Part shown: positions 20,864 through 33,568 of the stretch, one piece after another
Numbering within the stretch: the stretch's first letter is position 1
Layout of the letters: each line of letters starts with the position of its first letter
Assembly: GCA_021432635.1 (NCBI GenBank)
Contig: MU270117.1
Coordinates: forward strand, 1 to 64,000
Direction of reading: 5' to 3'
Source: Thozetella sp. PMI_491
Taxonomy: Eukaryota > Ascomycota > Sordariomycetes > Chaetosphaeriales > Chaetosphaeriaceae
DNA: 64,000 nt
Made by a program: the position numbers and the translations under genes
Notes under the pieces: model-generated
The model's input: only the letters and a program-made list of their open reading frames with translations
Databases searched by the model: none
Told to the model about the DNA's origin: nothing

Positions 20864-22297
20864 TCTTCCTTGAGTCCAGAACCAGAACCAGGAACCAGGC
20901 AGGGACGGACGCCTGGGTGGGCATGGCCCTAAGGTGGTGTTACCCGATCGTGTTACCCTAGTGGCTCCGACCACCGCGACCATGTGGCGTGTGAATAGCA
21001 CTACTACGCAAAGGGGAATGGTGGGCTTGTCTCCATGTACAGTACTTCAGTTTACCAGGGGGGCGAAAAGCCAAAGGATTTCTTCTAGAAGCCTTCCCGT
21101 GCGGTGGACGCTGCAAGTCATACTCGAGCACCCTTCAAAACTTGATTTACACACCCGCCGAGCCTCATGGAAGCTAATGCAGAGCTTGCTTCTCACCTCC
21201 CATCCTTCAACCGCCCCTCCCACCGTCGCGTCGCGTCGCGTTGCTTATAGAAAGTGTCGCTCACAAAAGGGGTAGAATGTCACCGTAATCCAGCAATATG
21301 GAGAAACCAAGGCGTAACAGATACGTGTGCGATTTCATGCTTTGGCAACTGCAGCTAGCCTAGAAGAGGGAACTAGCTGCCACTTCCGACGCCCTCTGCG
21401 TCCATGTGCGCGCAGGCAGTTCCGAAGAATAAATCACTCGCAATCTGCGGACCCTGGACTGATCCGCCTCCTTTCATCCCCGGGTACGTGCGTGGTGGGT
21501 GAGCAAACAGAGCCTTCTTCCTCAAACGCCTCCCCCCGACTCGACTGTGCTCGCAACGACAAAGAGACTGTGAAAAACCCGACCTCCCCTGATATTGTGT
21601 GGTATTTCCTCCGCAGCATCAACATGGCCCCCCCCCTCCCCCTCCTCCCCTGTGGATCCCTCCTAGAGTGTCATCGAGATCGTTCCTCGTTTGCTCCTTT
21701 TGGGTATAGCCGACCGTTTAATGCAATAAACGTTGACCGAAAAGAAAAGTAGGCCTGCGGCCGACAAGGGTCGGAGATGCCTAGCGGCCCCCCCTCCCAT
21801 GAAAGCAGTATGCCTCGCCTTGATCGACAACCACGCTGCTGTCCTTCCCGTGATAAGGCGTGCCTGAAAGCTGGGGAAGAATGCAAACCTCCTCCCCCCA
21901 AACCATGCCATGCATGCCTCCAGAAGACGGGGAAAAAAAGGTCGTCAACGTCAAAAAGGGGATGAAATAATGAGAGGAAAGGTTGCCGAAATGTATGTAG
22001 GCTCAAATTGACGAAAACCGACCGGAAAAAAAATAAGAGTCCTCGAATAATATCAACAAAGAACGCGATTCGTATTATCGTCCATTGTTCGATGCCACCG
22101 TCTAGGGCGCCTTGTGGCAGGAGGAGCATTAAATCAGAGTTCGTACAGACGTCTAGGTGTCGTGATGGTCTAGAGGTGCACACGGCGAGACCTAGCCGAA
22201 GCTATTCTCGCCACTCTGCCTCTCCGGACTGTCCTCTGCACGCTCGGCCTAGTGGTTCGGCTGTCCTCCATTATCTGCTCCATGGTCAGCATTAGGC

Positions 22298-24193
22298 TTA
22301 CGAATGGTGGGGTGATATCGGGGAGGCACACGGACGCTGGCTGTACATCTGCTGGTTGGGCTGACCGTACGGCGAGGCGGGCTGGTAGTTGTAGACGTGG
22401 CTGCCGCCGTATTCAGCCATAGGCTGTTGCATGCCAGCAGATGGCGGCGCGGGATACTGGCCAGGCTGGTAGCCAATCGGCGGGAGCTGGACCGGTCGGG
22501 AGCCAGGATACGTTGTGGGAGGCTGGCTGCCGTCGGACACAGATGGGCCGTCAGAACCCCCGTTCTGCGCAGCGGCAGCCTGGGCGGCCTGTCGCTGGCG
22601 CTCCTCATCGGCCTTCCGGGCATTTTCTTCTTCCTTCTTGCGAGCCTTCCACTCCTTACGGATTTCCTTGAACTCTGTGAGGGGGGGGGGAAGAACCGTT
22701 AGCTGCTCTGTTCATTGTAGTTCGGACCCGACACGTTGGGTGACCCTTGCGCACTAGTCTGCACCTTGTGCACCTTGGCGCGGGTCCCAGCCAAACACCG
22801 GGAAACAACCACAGCCGCTAGGCTGGCGGCCAAACTCCTTTGGCATTTACCCGGAAACTTCAACAGCTCAGGGTTGCAGTCGGGATGCGGTGCACCCTGT
22901 TTGCTTGATTGTGGGCCCTGCGGCTTTACCGCTGGTCTGGGGCGCTGGAGAAGGCGACCTGTTTTTGCTTACCTTCGGGAGTCCGCTTCTGACCATGCGA
23001 CTGCATCGTAACATGGGCGTTCAGGTGGTTAAGAGTGCCATAGGCTTTCTCGCAACCGTTCCAGCCACACTTGTACATGCGCTCGATTTCCTCGTAGCGG
23101 CGACGAGGTCGCTTGTGCTGCTGCGCGCCAGGGATCGGGACGAACGAATACACCTGTCAAAGTAAATCAGCAACGCAATTCTCCCATACAACCAGCAAAC
23201 CGGACCAGGGACCAAGGCTTCGACAAAACGCTCTCAGGCCACCAGGACCACCATCTGTTAGGTGCCAATTGAAGCTTCGGAGGCGCCAAGCTCAAGCCTT
23301 TTCCGGCGCAGGGCCGATAGCTCACTTAACACAGCAAGGGGGAAGGGGGGGGGATCCGCTCGTGTCGAGCCCAGTTCGCAACGCGAGATCGAGAGGAGTG
23401 CTGGGAAGGAGAGCAGGAGAAAACCTACCTGGTTGGGGCGGGGTTGCGACGCGTTAGAGGTCGGGGTCTGGGGGAAAACGTGGTGGCCGGGAGTGATGGG
23501 TGTTCCGTGCTGCTGTGAATATCCAGTCCAGTCGGGGCGAGGCTGAGCGTACAGGCCCGCGCTCCCCGGGTGCGAATAGCTGTGAGGCATGTCTTGAGGA
23601 GGAGGGGGTGCGTAGGGCGAGTACTGGCCGTGGCCGTAAGTAGGGCTGGCTGCGATGGAGGGATCTATAGGTACATCGCTGTCAGACTTGACCTGGTGGG
23701 GGTTATGATGGTGGTTGCCTCCATCGTGCATAGGCATGGACGGACTTGTTGGTGTTTGCGCCATACCTCCGCTGCTGCCGCTGCCAGCTGGATGGTAGGA
23801 ACGCTGAATGTGCTCTGGGAAGGAGCCTGACCGCGCGGAGTGCGGGTACACGCCGTACTCAGACGTGGGAGTGGCCGTGGTGGGATAGTTGCTCGTCCGG
23901 ACCTCCTGCGCAGTCGTGTACGGCGTGGCAGAGGCTTGATCTACAGACGACGCCTCAGACCGCGTGTCTCCGACTTGGCTGGGGTAAGGCGAAGGCAAAC
24001 CTGTCTGGGAATACTCGGGGGCACTGCGTTCCATAGAGCTGCCGTGCGAAGCCAGAAGCGGGTGGATGGTCGCTTCTGTGGTCCGGTTCCCGTGGTGGTG
24101 AGGTGAGGCCGAGGGCGAGAGAGGGAGATGCGAGCTGGTGTTATTGTTGTCAACGAACGCGCTTACGGGCTGCTGCGTTGACGCCAAAAACAT
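22298..24193 (-). CDS. con7: C2H2 zinc-finger regulator CON7
   Basis: Three exons: 23429-24193, 22973-23153 and 22298-22674, giving 440 residues. The diagnostic block is in exon 2: YSFVPIPGAQQHKRPRRRYE, then a single C2H2 finger CGWNGCEKAYGTLNHLNAH..H (C-X4-C-X12-H-X5-H). Exon 3 continues with EFKEIRKEWKARKKEEENAR, a basic and acidic helix. This arrangement is that of Con7, a transcription factor first studied in Magnaporthe, where it is needed for normal conidia and infection structures and affects cell-wall genes. The first 255 residues are Ser/Pro/His/Tyr-rich, typical of an activation region, and the C-terminus is Pro/Gln/Tyr-rich. Both introns are long for this genome (275 and 298 nt) and flank the finger exon. 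The protein would act in the nucleus. Confidence 0.93.
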
Positions 24194-26739
24194 GCTACGC
24201 TGGGCGCCTAGTCCAAGGATGGTAGCGGTCGGTGAGAAGGTGAAGAAGCTCTTCGGCCAACTTTCTCAGTGATCCAGCTCGTTCGGTGGTGCTAGTAGCG
24301 GTGGGCTCTCGTCCTTCCTAGGTTACTCTCTTGGGATGCTTTCCTTCGGGTCCAATGGTGGGGGCCTGGTCGCAGAAGGGCGAAGATGTATTCGAGAAGG
24401 CAAAGGGTAGAGGGGGAAAAGATGGATGTGCCGGGGTGAGGAAACTTGCAGCGGACGGGCCTGGTGATATGATGGCGGCAGATGGTAGTGCCCAGTTTAG
24501 GTTGGTTAACCAAGGAGCTGGATCCGAGTTAAATGGAGATTGGTCCCTAAGCACGCGCCACTCCTGATCCTGGTCCGAGAGAGAATCGCGCCAGGTGGCA
24601 AGGGTAAAAGGGGACCTCCTCCTTAGGTCCACGGAAGCCGGGCCAGAGAGCGGTCGAGGGCTTTGGTGGGGAGAAAGGGGGGGGGGGGGTTCAGAGTGAA
24701 AGCAGGTGGGCGGAGAACCGTGCTAAAATAGCGCTGCTCCAAGATGGAGAAGAGAGACGGAGGGCTGGGCTGGGCCCTGCTAGACTTGGGTACGACGCGC
24801 AGAGATCACCGAAGGCGCTCTCTGCAGGCTCGCCAGCAACAGGCGGTGCCCTAAGTCGACTAGCGCGAATGGTTCGGAGATACCACAAGGGTGATCCCCA
24901 GCAGCCGGACCCGAGAGAGGTCGAGAGGCCAAAAAAATAATAAAGTGATCTTAGTGTGATGAAGTTAGGGCGTTCTTGGTGCGCGCGATAGGCACCCCGA
25001 CTGACTCTTGCCTTCGGGAAATCAAGAAGCCTCTCTAGTGGTGCCCGGGCCTTTCTTCTTAGCCGGGTCCTAAGAGGTGACGTGCAGTTGGCTCTACCGG
25101 TGAAGGACAGGCTCTGTTTTTGACGAGAGAGAAATGAGTTTAGTGCGGATGAGGGTGTGATTTTATATGCGAGGCTTGGAGATGCATGGAAGGAAAAAAG
25201 AGAAATATTGATGGGGGAAATTATTTGGCGAGAGAGAAGGAGACGGGGTGCTAGGATATCTGGGTGCGCGTGCATGCTGGGAGCGAGGGCAAGAGGTACC
25301 CAAGGTACCTGAGGTACTGTACTTCGCCGGTACCCGGGGCCTGGTCGTGCCCACTCTGCCGCCCAGATTTTCCCAGAGGGCCAAGTGAATGATTGATGGA
25401 GGGGCTGATGCTCTGCTGGGCAGGTATCGAAAGTGGGGAAATCCTGGCGGGCAAGGCCAGGCTGAGCGAATCCCTGAGGGCCCTGTGCGGACACCTGAGT
25501 CGCCGCCTGGGGTCTCCTGGAATCGAACACCTGCGTGCGAAAGAATTGCCTCTAGACCCCGCTGTTTCCGTCCTGCCTCCTGCCCCCCTTCTCCCCCCTG
25601 TGCCCTGGCCCTTGCGTGTCTTCGCTCGCTCGTCTTACGTGGGTGTGCGACGGGGCAGGGGTTTGGCGGTGGGTTACTGCTCCCGTCTCTTTGCTTGTTC
25701 CAGCCGTCCGTCGTTAATACGCCCAGCTTAGCCCGGGAAGCCCAAAAAATACTATGTATGATTGCCTTTCCCTCGCCCCTTTGCCCCCTTCTGAATTTGC
25801 GAGTCTACGTGAGAGATGGCTTTTTTCATGCATCAACTTTCCTTGCCTGGCCGGTCAGGCGTGTCCGCATCCAGTCGTGGGATGTGGAGAAGCTGATTCA
25901 AGACCAGGCCAGCCCTCTTTGGACTCGTGGGGACCTCGACACGCTGGCCGCGCTTTGTTGTTGTGTACCGTGGTCGCAGGCCGCAATGATTATTCAGGCA
26001 GGCCCCATCACTCCTTTCCCGTCTGCTGGTGTCGCTGAGGCTAGAGCGTCTGGAGGATTCGCCCGCCAAGCCCTGCCCTTGCCGGGCGCTCCCCCGCCGG
26101 TCCCGGGCTCTAGGGACTCTTCTGACTCGCGCTCCGGGTCTGCTGAGGTGGGGAGGGGAGGGGAGGGGAGATTGGGGAGCCCTGAAGGCGTGATCGATCA
26201 GGGCACCACTTAGCGATTTACTGATTACGGCTGGGCCTGTGACGCTGCAAAAGTGGGTGTGGGTGGATACTTGACGACTGTGGATGCGCCTCGGATGAGA
26301 TTGGGCAAGGGGCGAGGAGCGCAGCATGTAGGGGAGAGGGGGGTGTGTGACTTGTCGGGTCGGCAAACATGAGCGGGATCCTCGACATCTCACTCGCCCG
26401 TACGCGATGGTGCTTTCCTTTACAGAAGAGGGTTCCTGGATATGGCCCATCTACCTTCTCTCGAATAGCTAATGCTTAAAACGGGTTCCAAAGAAAAAAG
26501 AAGAAGAAAAGTAGCAGCCGAAGATGGCTGTAGGGAGGGGAGAGACGGCGGCGGGGAGGGGGGGCGTCGGCAAAGGCGTGGCAACACCGACGGAGAAAGA
26601 GACCAAGGCAAGTTGTCCACTGCTGCCCAACGCCAGCCAATGCGACTTATCGAAGAGCATGGAGAAAGCTAAACCTCACCCCGAGGGAGTGACACCGCAT
26701 GAAGGCAGCTCGCGAGGTGTGGAGTGCGGCTGGCGGGAG

Positions 26740-26761
26740 TTTTTTTTTTTTTTTTTTTTTT
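26740..26761. repeat. Poly-T run (22 T)
   Basis: Twenty-two consecutive T bases on the plus strand, in the con7 upstream interval. Confidence 0.9.
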
Positions 26762-29700
26762 GAGGGGGGAGGAATATCACTTCTCTCCTGCTGCACTGTA
26801 GGATTAGGTAATTACACTGGAGGGGAGTCTGCACAATGCGCCGGCGAAGGATTGGGTTCTACCCTCAACTCGAGGCGATATGCCAATGACGTGTGTTTCA
26901 AGCCATTCGAGGAACCTAATCGGGAGTGAATAGCTATCTGACCTGCGTACAAAGGGCGAAAATAGGCAGGTACAGGACTCCCGAGGCCCTCCGGGAGTAA
27001 GGGATCCGTCCCAGCTGTTCGTGGGTGTCGCGAAATCGTGATGCATTCGGGTTTCTTCACTTCGGCCGAGGCGCGTCAAGCCGATGTGGAAGCCCGTCGC
27101 GAGATCCCGATCTTCCGAGATGGAGGGGCAAAGGGCGCCCGCCCGACCGGGGCCCCAGCCAGGTAGCCACCAAAAGACCGTCTCCTCTACCCCCCTACCC
27201 CCCATCCCTGACCTCGGCCTCCTCCTCATCCACCCTTATCCCGTAGACTCGGTTAGGTAGACAGAGACGGAGGGCTACTCCGATAGATAGAGAGCATCGA
27301 AACAGCTGGGGGAGGGCCTGGCTTGACGGCGGTGGCCCCGCAGACGCTTGTCCAGCGCTTCCAGGACGAAAGGCTCCAGGATAGGGGTCGAATATTATGA
27401 CCCATCACCGCCGAGGCGGGTTGTGGGAACAAACGCGAGTGCGAGGCGTCGGCGCATGGAAATGCTCCCTTACTCAGCAGGGCAGGAGTCACGGGAGGCG
27501 GAAAGTGGATGGGAAAGCCCGAGAAAGAGGAAGCCGAAGACGAAGACAGTCACCGCGCACTGTGTAAGGACCCAGCCCCGTGCGTATGTGGATCCAGATG
27601 GGGATGAGTGGGTCCGTGTGCGTGTGGCTGAGAGCGCAAGCGATGATCTGCGCTATTTTCTACGCTAAGCCGATCAATCAAGTGCTGGCTTTCCTGGGGC
27701 CTCGATGAGACGACAAGTCGCGATACGGTACCCACACCCTGCCTTATTTCCTTCCCTTTGACAATGATGGTTAGCCGGGGGGAGAGGGGGTTTATCTAGG
27801 GGGGGTCGATGCTCTGGGACACGAGCATTCTCCTACTTGGAACAGAGGAAGGGGGGGACGAGGGGGGTGCCACGGCGACGTTTTGGGTTGGTGGTGATAT
27901 AGTCCATCTTAGCGAATATGTCAGGGCTCCTTTCCCATGGGTTTCTGACCTCGGTGCGTCGCAATACTTCATTTCAACCCCCCGCTTAAGCACTTTCAGG
28001 CAGGCGATCGGCATATTGCCCCGTCGGGGATTCCGTGCAATTCATCGGCCACGTTCTCGACGTCCTGCCGACTTCGAACAAAGGGGGTTGGGGTCAGGGG
28101 GGAGGGGCGGGGGCCGCTGAATCCCACGGGGCTTTCGGGCTGGAAATGACGCGGAAGCCGAGCTCGCAGCCGAGCTAATTGGAGATTCTCGACCTCGTCA
28201 AGGGAAGGCTGGAAACAACAAGCCCCCGTTGCCGTCCTGCTATGCTGGCGTGCTGCCGTCCTGCCTGCAACACGACTTCCCTCTGATGCTCTGATGTGCA
28301 TATCGCACGCCGTTGGCGTCGGGCTGCTAGGTTTAAGGTTTTGACATTGGAATACCACCAGGCTAGCTGGCGATCGAATTAGTGGTCTGGGGGAGGACGG
28401 GGTCTCGGTGGCCTGGTGGAAATCTTCGGTTTCACTCAACCAGGCGCGATGGGGCTCTTCCCATTTCTTGGGAACCTAGTTTGACGCCGTCTCAAGCTTA
28501 AAAAAAACATGGCCTGGGTCCTGGCCTAGACATAGACACGCCCATGCCTCAATTCTCGATCAGTGTAGCAGGCAGGAGCCAATTGCGACCCGGTTTTCGA
28601 CCTCTTCCTCCTTGAAGCGCGTTCCACCCTGCTTCCGATTCCTTTTTCTGCTCCCCGTTCCTTACCCTCCTTCCCGCGTGCGCCCCCCCTCGTTTTTTCT
28701 TTTTTTTTGGGGGGGGGAGAAGGGGGGAAGGGGGGTTCTCTTCCCATTTGGTTGGCCTTCCCGCGGGATTTGTACATTTACGTACATGTCTCTATGTCAA
28801 CATGGATCGTCTTCCGACGTTTGGGCATGGTAGGGTGGTGCAAGCTCCGCCGGAGCACGCCTGGTCAGGGCGCATTGTGTTTCCAGCGCGGGCGTCGATC
28901 CAGTAATTTAAAGTGTGCCAGCACGTTTGTGACGTGCTGGACGCCATCCAGGCCGTCGACCCGAATTCGGTCGATCTCTAGTCGACGTCCAGCATCCGTC
29001 AATCCCAATCGCGTTTGTGGATGGGCTTGGCAGCTTGCGCGAGGAGATACAGGAGTACCTCGGGTTCCGCACCTAGGCAACCCGTCCAAAAGGGTTGCGG
29101 TGAAGAAAGGCGAGTCCATGCATTCTCCAGGGCGATTGGAAGAGCGCCTAAATAATGAGCATTGGCGAACAAGTTACCACCGCGCAGGGTTCATGACCCT
29201 GCATCGCGGCCATCGCTGACCCGGTTACTCCAAAAAAAATAATTAATCAAGATGCCGCTAAGAGGTTTCCATGATCTATCAAGAGGGTTTAGGGCGCCGA
29301 CAGATCTTTGGCGACCCGAACTCCCGGGTTCGACTAAAATGGCGTATTTCAATATGCCCTGGAGGGGCACAGTGTTTGCTTCACTACCGCTAGTGAGGTG
29401 CTGTTTCCCAAGCTGTCGGAATTTGGCCTCGCAACTTCGAACCAACAGAAAATCCGGCTCGAATCAGGCTAAATCCAACCTTAAGTCGGTCTCAGCATCC
29501 CGCCCCGGGATCCTGGACACGGCAAGGCGCTTTGCAATATTTGGATCGCTAGTTTCTCCAGAGCTGTGCAACTGCAAAAAAACGCCCATCTGTTCTTGAT
29601 TGGGTCGACAAGAAAGCCTGCGGTCGCGCTTCAGTAGACCTCAACTCCGGTCCCTGGTTTCCCCCTGCACCTCCGTCATATGGTGACCACCAAAAGCTAT

Positions 29701-30396
29701 GGAGAACGAAGGCGAGTTTGGCAGGCAAGAAGGGCCTAGGGCGCGTACTCCGTATATCTCGCCTGCCAGGTGGCAAGGACCTGAAAAGCATCTCAAGGGA
29801 CACGCGTGTACCCACACCACCCAATCTTGCCCAATGTATGTGCACATACCGAGTACATAGGTTGACCAGGGTTGGGCGTTGAGACGGGACGGGGCTGAGA
29901 GACACGTCCGGAGGAGAAGAACCGTGTGCAGGGCAGCATGTACCTCGCAAGTCGTCCGCCCCCCCCTCCCCGGCCACCGGCCTCTGGTTTGTTCTCGCCA
30001 CACACCGACAAGCCCGCGCTTACCAGAATTCTTTCGAGGAGGGGAGGAGAGGCATCGAAGCAGCTTTTGAAATGCACGAACGACGCCACGTGTAGAATAC
30101 GTCGTCGAGAGGCAGGCAAACCACCGTGGGCCGGTCTCACGTGGTTATCGGCGCCCGTGTTCACGTTCATCGAGACGGTTGTAGTGCTAAAGCCTATCGG
30201 GCGCGACGCATCTCGCGAGGCGCTAGGCAAATGCACAGTCCAGCGCGATACATAGGATAGCAGATGACGCCGCAAGGTTCACTACATCAGGCATCGGACC
30301 CATTACAATGTCTAAACCTACTGCCATGTTTGCCGAAGAGCTTTCACCGGGTAGGGGGAGAGGCACCAGCACACGCACAAACAGGTGCACCCACAC

Positions 30397-30428
<32 letters not shown>

Positions 30429-30429
30429 C
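30397..30429. repeat. GA microsatellite
   Basis: A nearly pure (GA)n tract with one AA interruption, in non-coding DNA. Confidence 0.9.
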
Positions 30430-31708
30430 AAAGTGGAGGGAGAAACGGGTGGAGTGCGGTAGAGGGTGCGGGCGTGGCCGCGTTGATTGGGAACCACGCA
30501 GACCAACATTCCAGCTAGCGATTGGAGGAGCGGAAAATGGTGGATGGTCCTTGCATGACTCCACATCATTTCGCAACATGTCTCCCGGCGCATCTCTCCC
30601 CTACATTGAATTGCTGGGGCCTTGCCCGTAGAACGACAGCTCGTGCAGACCTCTCAATTCCTTCCCCAAGGCAGCGCTACTAGGAGCCTTTTTCTACTTG
30701 CTTGAGAGATGAGAAGTGGACTAAGGAGGGCAAAAATAAAGGGAAGCAAAGAGGGGACTTCAATCTTCCTCTCACGCCTGCCCCCCCTTCCCTCCCCGGT
30801 GCGACCTCTTCCCTGACAGGAAGAGGCTTTTCCCGGCGGTCATCTGACCCCGGAGACGAGAGGGGCAAGACGAAAACCAGCTTCGCCAGGTCGGCGTCCG
30901 CGCCCGTGCCCGCACCCGTGCCTGGTTGCGGTCGACGACATGGTTTCCATTTTCGAGGCCCATACTGTGCCGGCACCCACCCTCGTGGCCTGCATGCGAC
31001 ACAGGCTCCTGCTGTGCCGACCAATCCAACCCTCCAAGCGGTGGGCGGGTATCGGCACACTTTGAGCGGCCTGGATTCTAGAAGATACATAGGCCCCATT
31101 CTCCGCCAGCTTGCCGACGACGGAGCTTTCTCCGAATCTTGGTCCTGCCCTGCCGTTCCTGCTCGCGCTAAGATGGGGGCGAACAGGGCTCCAAGAGAGG
31201 GGCTAGCATGGGGCCACACGGCCCATTGAGCCAGCCACGTTACTTGAGGCGAGGATGTGATCGCTGATGCCAGGATGGTTCACCGACAAAGTGCGGAACC
31301 ATCAGGCTCGACGACGCACGACAAAACTCAAGGATTGATTGGTTACCCGAACTAGAAGGGGGTGTGCTGCAGGAGAGGAGAAGGGAGGGGGGGTCGAAAG
31401 CTTCGGGAACGACCACCACCATTTCGTTTTTGCTCGCGATGGCATGTGTCTTGGATACGCTTGTCCCTGACTACTGCACAAAAGTCTTCTTTGGACTTTG
31501 CCGCCGTCGCTGTCGCTTCTGCAGAGGAGCACGCGCCGACTTAACCTCCATTCCAAGCCTCTCTATGGGGATCCTACGGCGACGGCAAGCCCCGCGACGA
31601 CCATGTTTTTCTCGCTGCCTTCCCACCGCCCTTCTTCCACATGCCCGGTACTACATGGTACATGATGTGGCAGGCGTCAGGCTCCAGGATCCCACGAGGA
31701 GTACGGCC

Positions 31709-31723
31709 GGGGGGGGGGGGGGG
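31709..31723. repeat. Poly-G run (15 G)
   Basis: Fifteen consecutive G bases on the plus strand in non-coding DNA. Confidence 0.9.
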
Positions 31724-33317
31724 CCACGAGCGAGAAATAAAAAAGTGGGTATAGCAGCTGGGCAGGCAAGGTCGAATGCAGCCGAGCGACGGCCGGCGAC
31801 AGCAGGGATGTGATTCGCGGAGCACTTTCTGCATCCCCAGCAAACAGTGCGGCGAGAACTGCGCGTGCACCGTCCGCAAGACTTTGGGCGAAACTCTCTG
31901 GGGGGAGAAGAGGGCCGGGGACTGCTGGCTTGGCCGGTCGTTGCGCAGCACACCGAATATCCTCTCTCGCAAACCGCGGTACAGCATGTCATAGTGGTAC
32001 AAGGGAGCTACGCGGTGCCGACATTGAAAAAGCCGGCGGCGTCATGTAGCGACGGCCGCTAATACCGCGGCGATGGCAGAATGCTGGCCGCGTGCGGACC
32101 CGGGTGCCGGGATTCGCTCCATTTTAGCGTACCGAGGACTGCCGTGTCGCACAGTTTATTTTTCGGGATGGAGGGCGGGAGGCAAGAGTCGGCGATGGGA
32201 TGCGTACATACTATGTACGGAGTACTAGAGAGAGTCCCAGTGTTTGGCACGACCCTGAGACACAGACAACCCTCAGCCGCTGCAACCAGACGCCGATTCA
32301 GCGGCGACGCGAATCCCTCTGGACCGGTTCCGCTCTCGGAATCGCAAACGGCGAACCGGGGGTAGGACCTGGTCAACAGCCAGTACTGCTGCATGGTCCC
32401 TCGGTACTGCGCATGAAGGGTCAAGAGAAGGACAAGAAGAAGAGAAGAAGGTGGGGGGAGGGAGAGGGGGGAAGGTCGCTGTGGCATGTGTACTGCGTAA
32501 GCTGAGAGGATGGATCCCGGCGGTACGGCGTATCCGAACAAGCGGTGGCATCGCTGGGCGGCATCATATTATTCACGGTGCCACGCTCCTGACTGTTCCG
32601 CGTGCGCAATGTGTGCAATGTTGCGGTGAGGACAACCCTTCGCCCCCCGCCCCCCGTCGAGGTCACCCCAGGGTTCCATGAAGAGATTGTTGGAAGAAGG
32701 GGGGGCCGGCATTGGGTGGGTAGGCTATCGAGGCAGGCAGACATTGGACCGCCCTTATCCGCCCTTGTCCGTGTCAGCCGATCCATCACGAGAATAAAAA
32801 AAAATTAAATAAAAAAAAAAGCCGGTGCGCTCATTGCCAGGGGGTGAGGGGCGGGCGCCGGCGGCATGTCTCCACACGGCACGAAGATGAGATAGAAGGC
32901 ATCCATCTCGTTCGTATAGCATCGGGTCATGAGGGGGACCAGACCGACAAGGAAATGACGGACGGGCCATGCTCGTCGCTGATTTCGAATCCGTCCCAGC
33001 AAGGGGGGCGACGAACGAGGGGGACGAGGCAGGAGAAATGCAACGCAGCAGTAGTAACCGTAGCACTCGCCCAGTGTCGCAGCGGTTCCGAGTTGCCGAC
33101 CCACCGCCCTCGTCTGCAGGTCGACGGCCAACACGGACCCAAGGCGGGATGCTTCTGCGCGCCCTTTTCTTTTCTCGACGCGCATCGCAGATGCTGCACA
33201 GTCCTTAGACTACCACGATGCGCACGGCATCCCGCCGCAGCGACGGCAAAGGAGAGGCGAGGCGGCGGGGCGCGGGGCGGCGCCAGTCCAGTCCACGGAC
33301 ATTGCTTGTGTGGCCCC

Positions 33318-33370
33318 CCAGCCAGCCCAGCCAGCCCAGCCAGCCAAGCCAGCCGAACCACCCAACCAGC
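33318..33370. repeat. CCAGC-type tandem repeat
   Basis: Imperfect tandem CCAGC/CCAGCC units. They lie only about 100 bp from the TGCC repeat that follows. Confidence 0.85.
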
Positions 33371-33473
33371 ACAGGCGCTCGACGTGGACCGGACGAGCAG
33401 CTCGCATGCTCACTCCACTCTCGGCCGCCTGCCGACGATAGGTTCTGCCAGCTCCCTTGGCCTGGCTTGCTTT

Positions 33474-33568
33474 TGCCTGCCTGCCTGCCTGCCTGTGCTT
33501 GCCTGCCTGTGCTTGCCTGCCCGTGCCTGCCTGTCTGCCTGCCCGTGCATGCCTGCCCGCGCCTGCCT
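33474..33568. repeat. TGCC-type tandem repeat
   Basis: About 95 bp of TGCC/TGCCTG units with TGTGCT and TGCCCG interruptions, non-coding. Confidence 0.88.

Larger units (their letters stand above)
17907..22297. other. 4.4-kb gene-poor interval
   Basis: No convincing gene lies between the 5' end of aar2 and the 3' end of con7. It contains a 19-G run (18664-18682), a CA-rich microsatellite (about 19626-19660), a 15-C run (20849-20863) and TACAGTAC words at 18287-18294 (minus) and 21038-21045. The longest open frames are low-complexity. A minus-strand frame at 19228-19590 (120 codons, beginning MGQGTSTK) has some C-ending codons but no recognisable domain. Confidence 0.5.

Noticed and set aside
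25389-26213. A 274-codon open frame starting with ATG
   Set aside because: No domain, no biased codon use, and overlapping minus-strand frames of similar length. It lies in the likely con7 upstream region.
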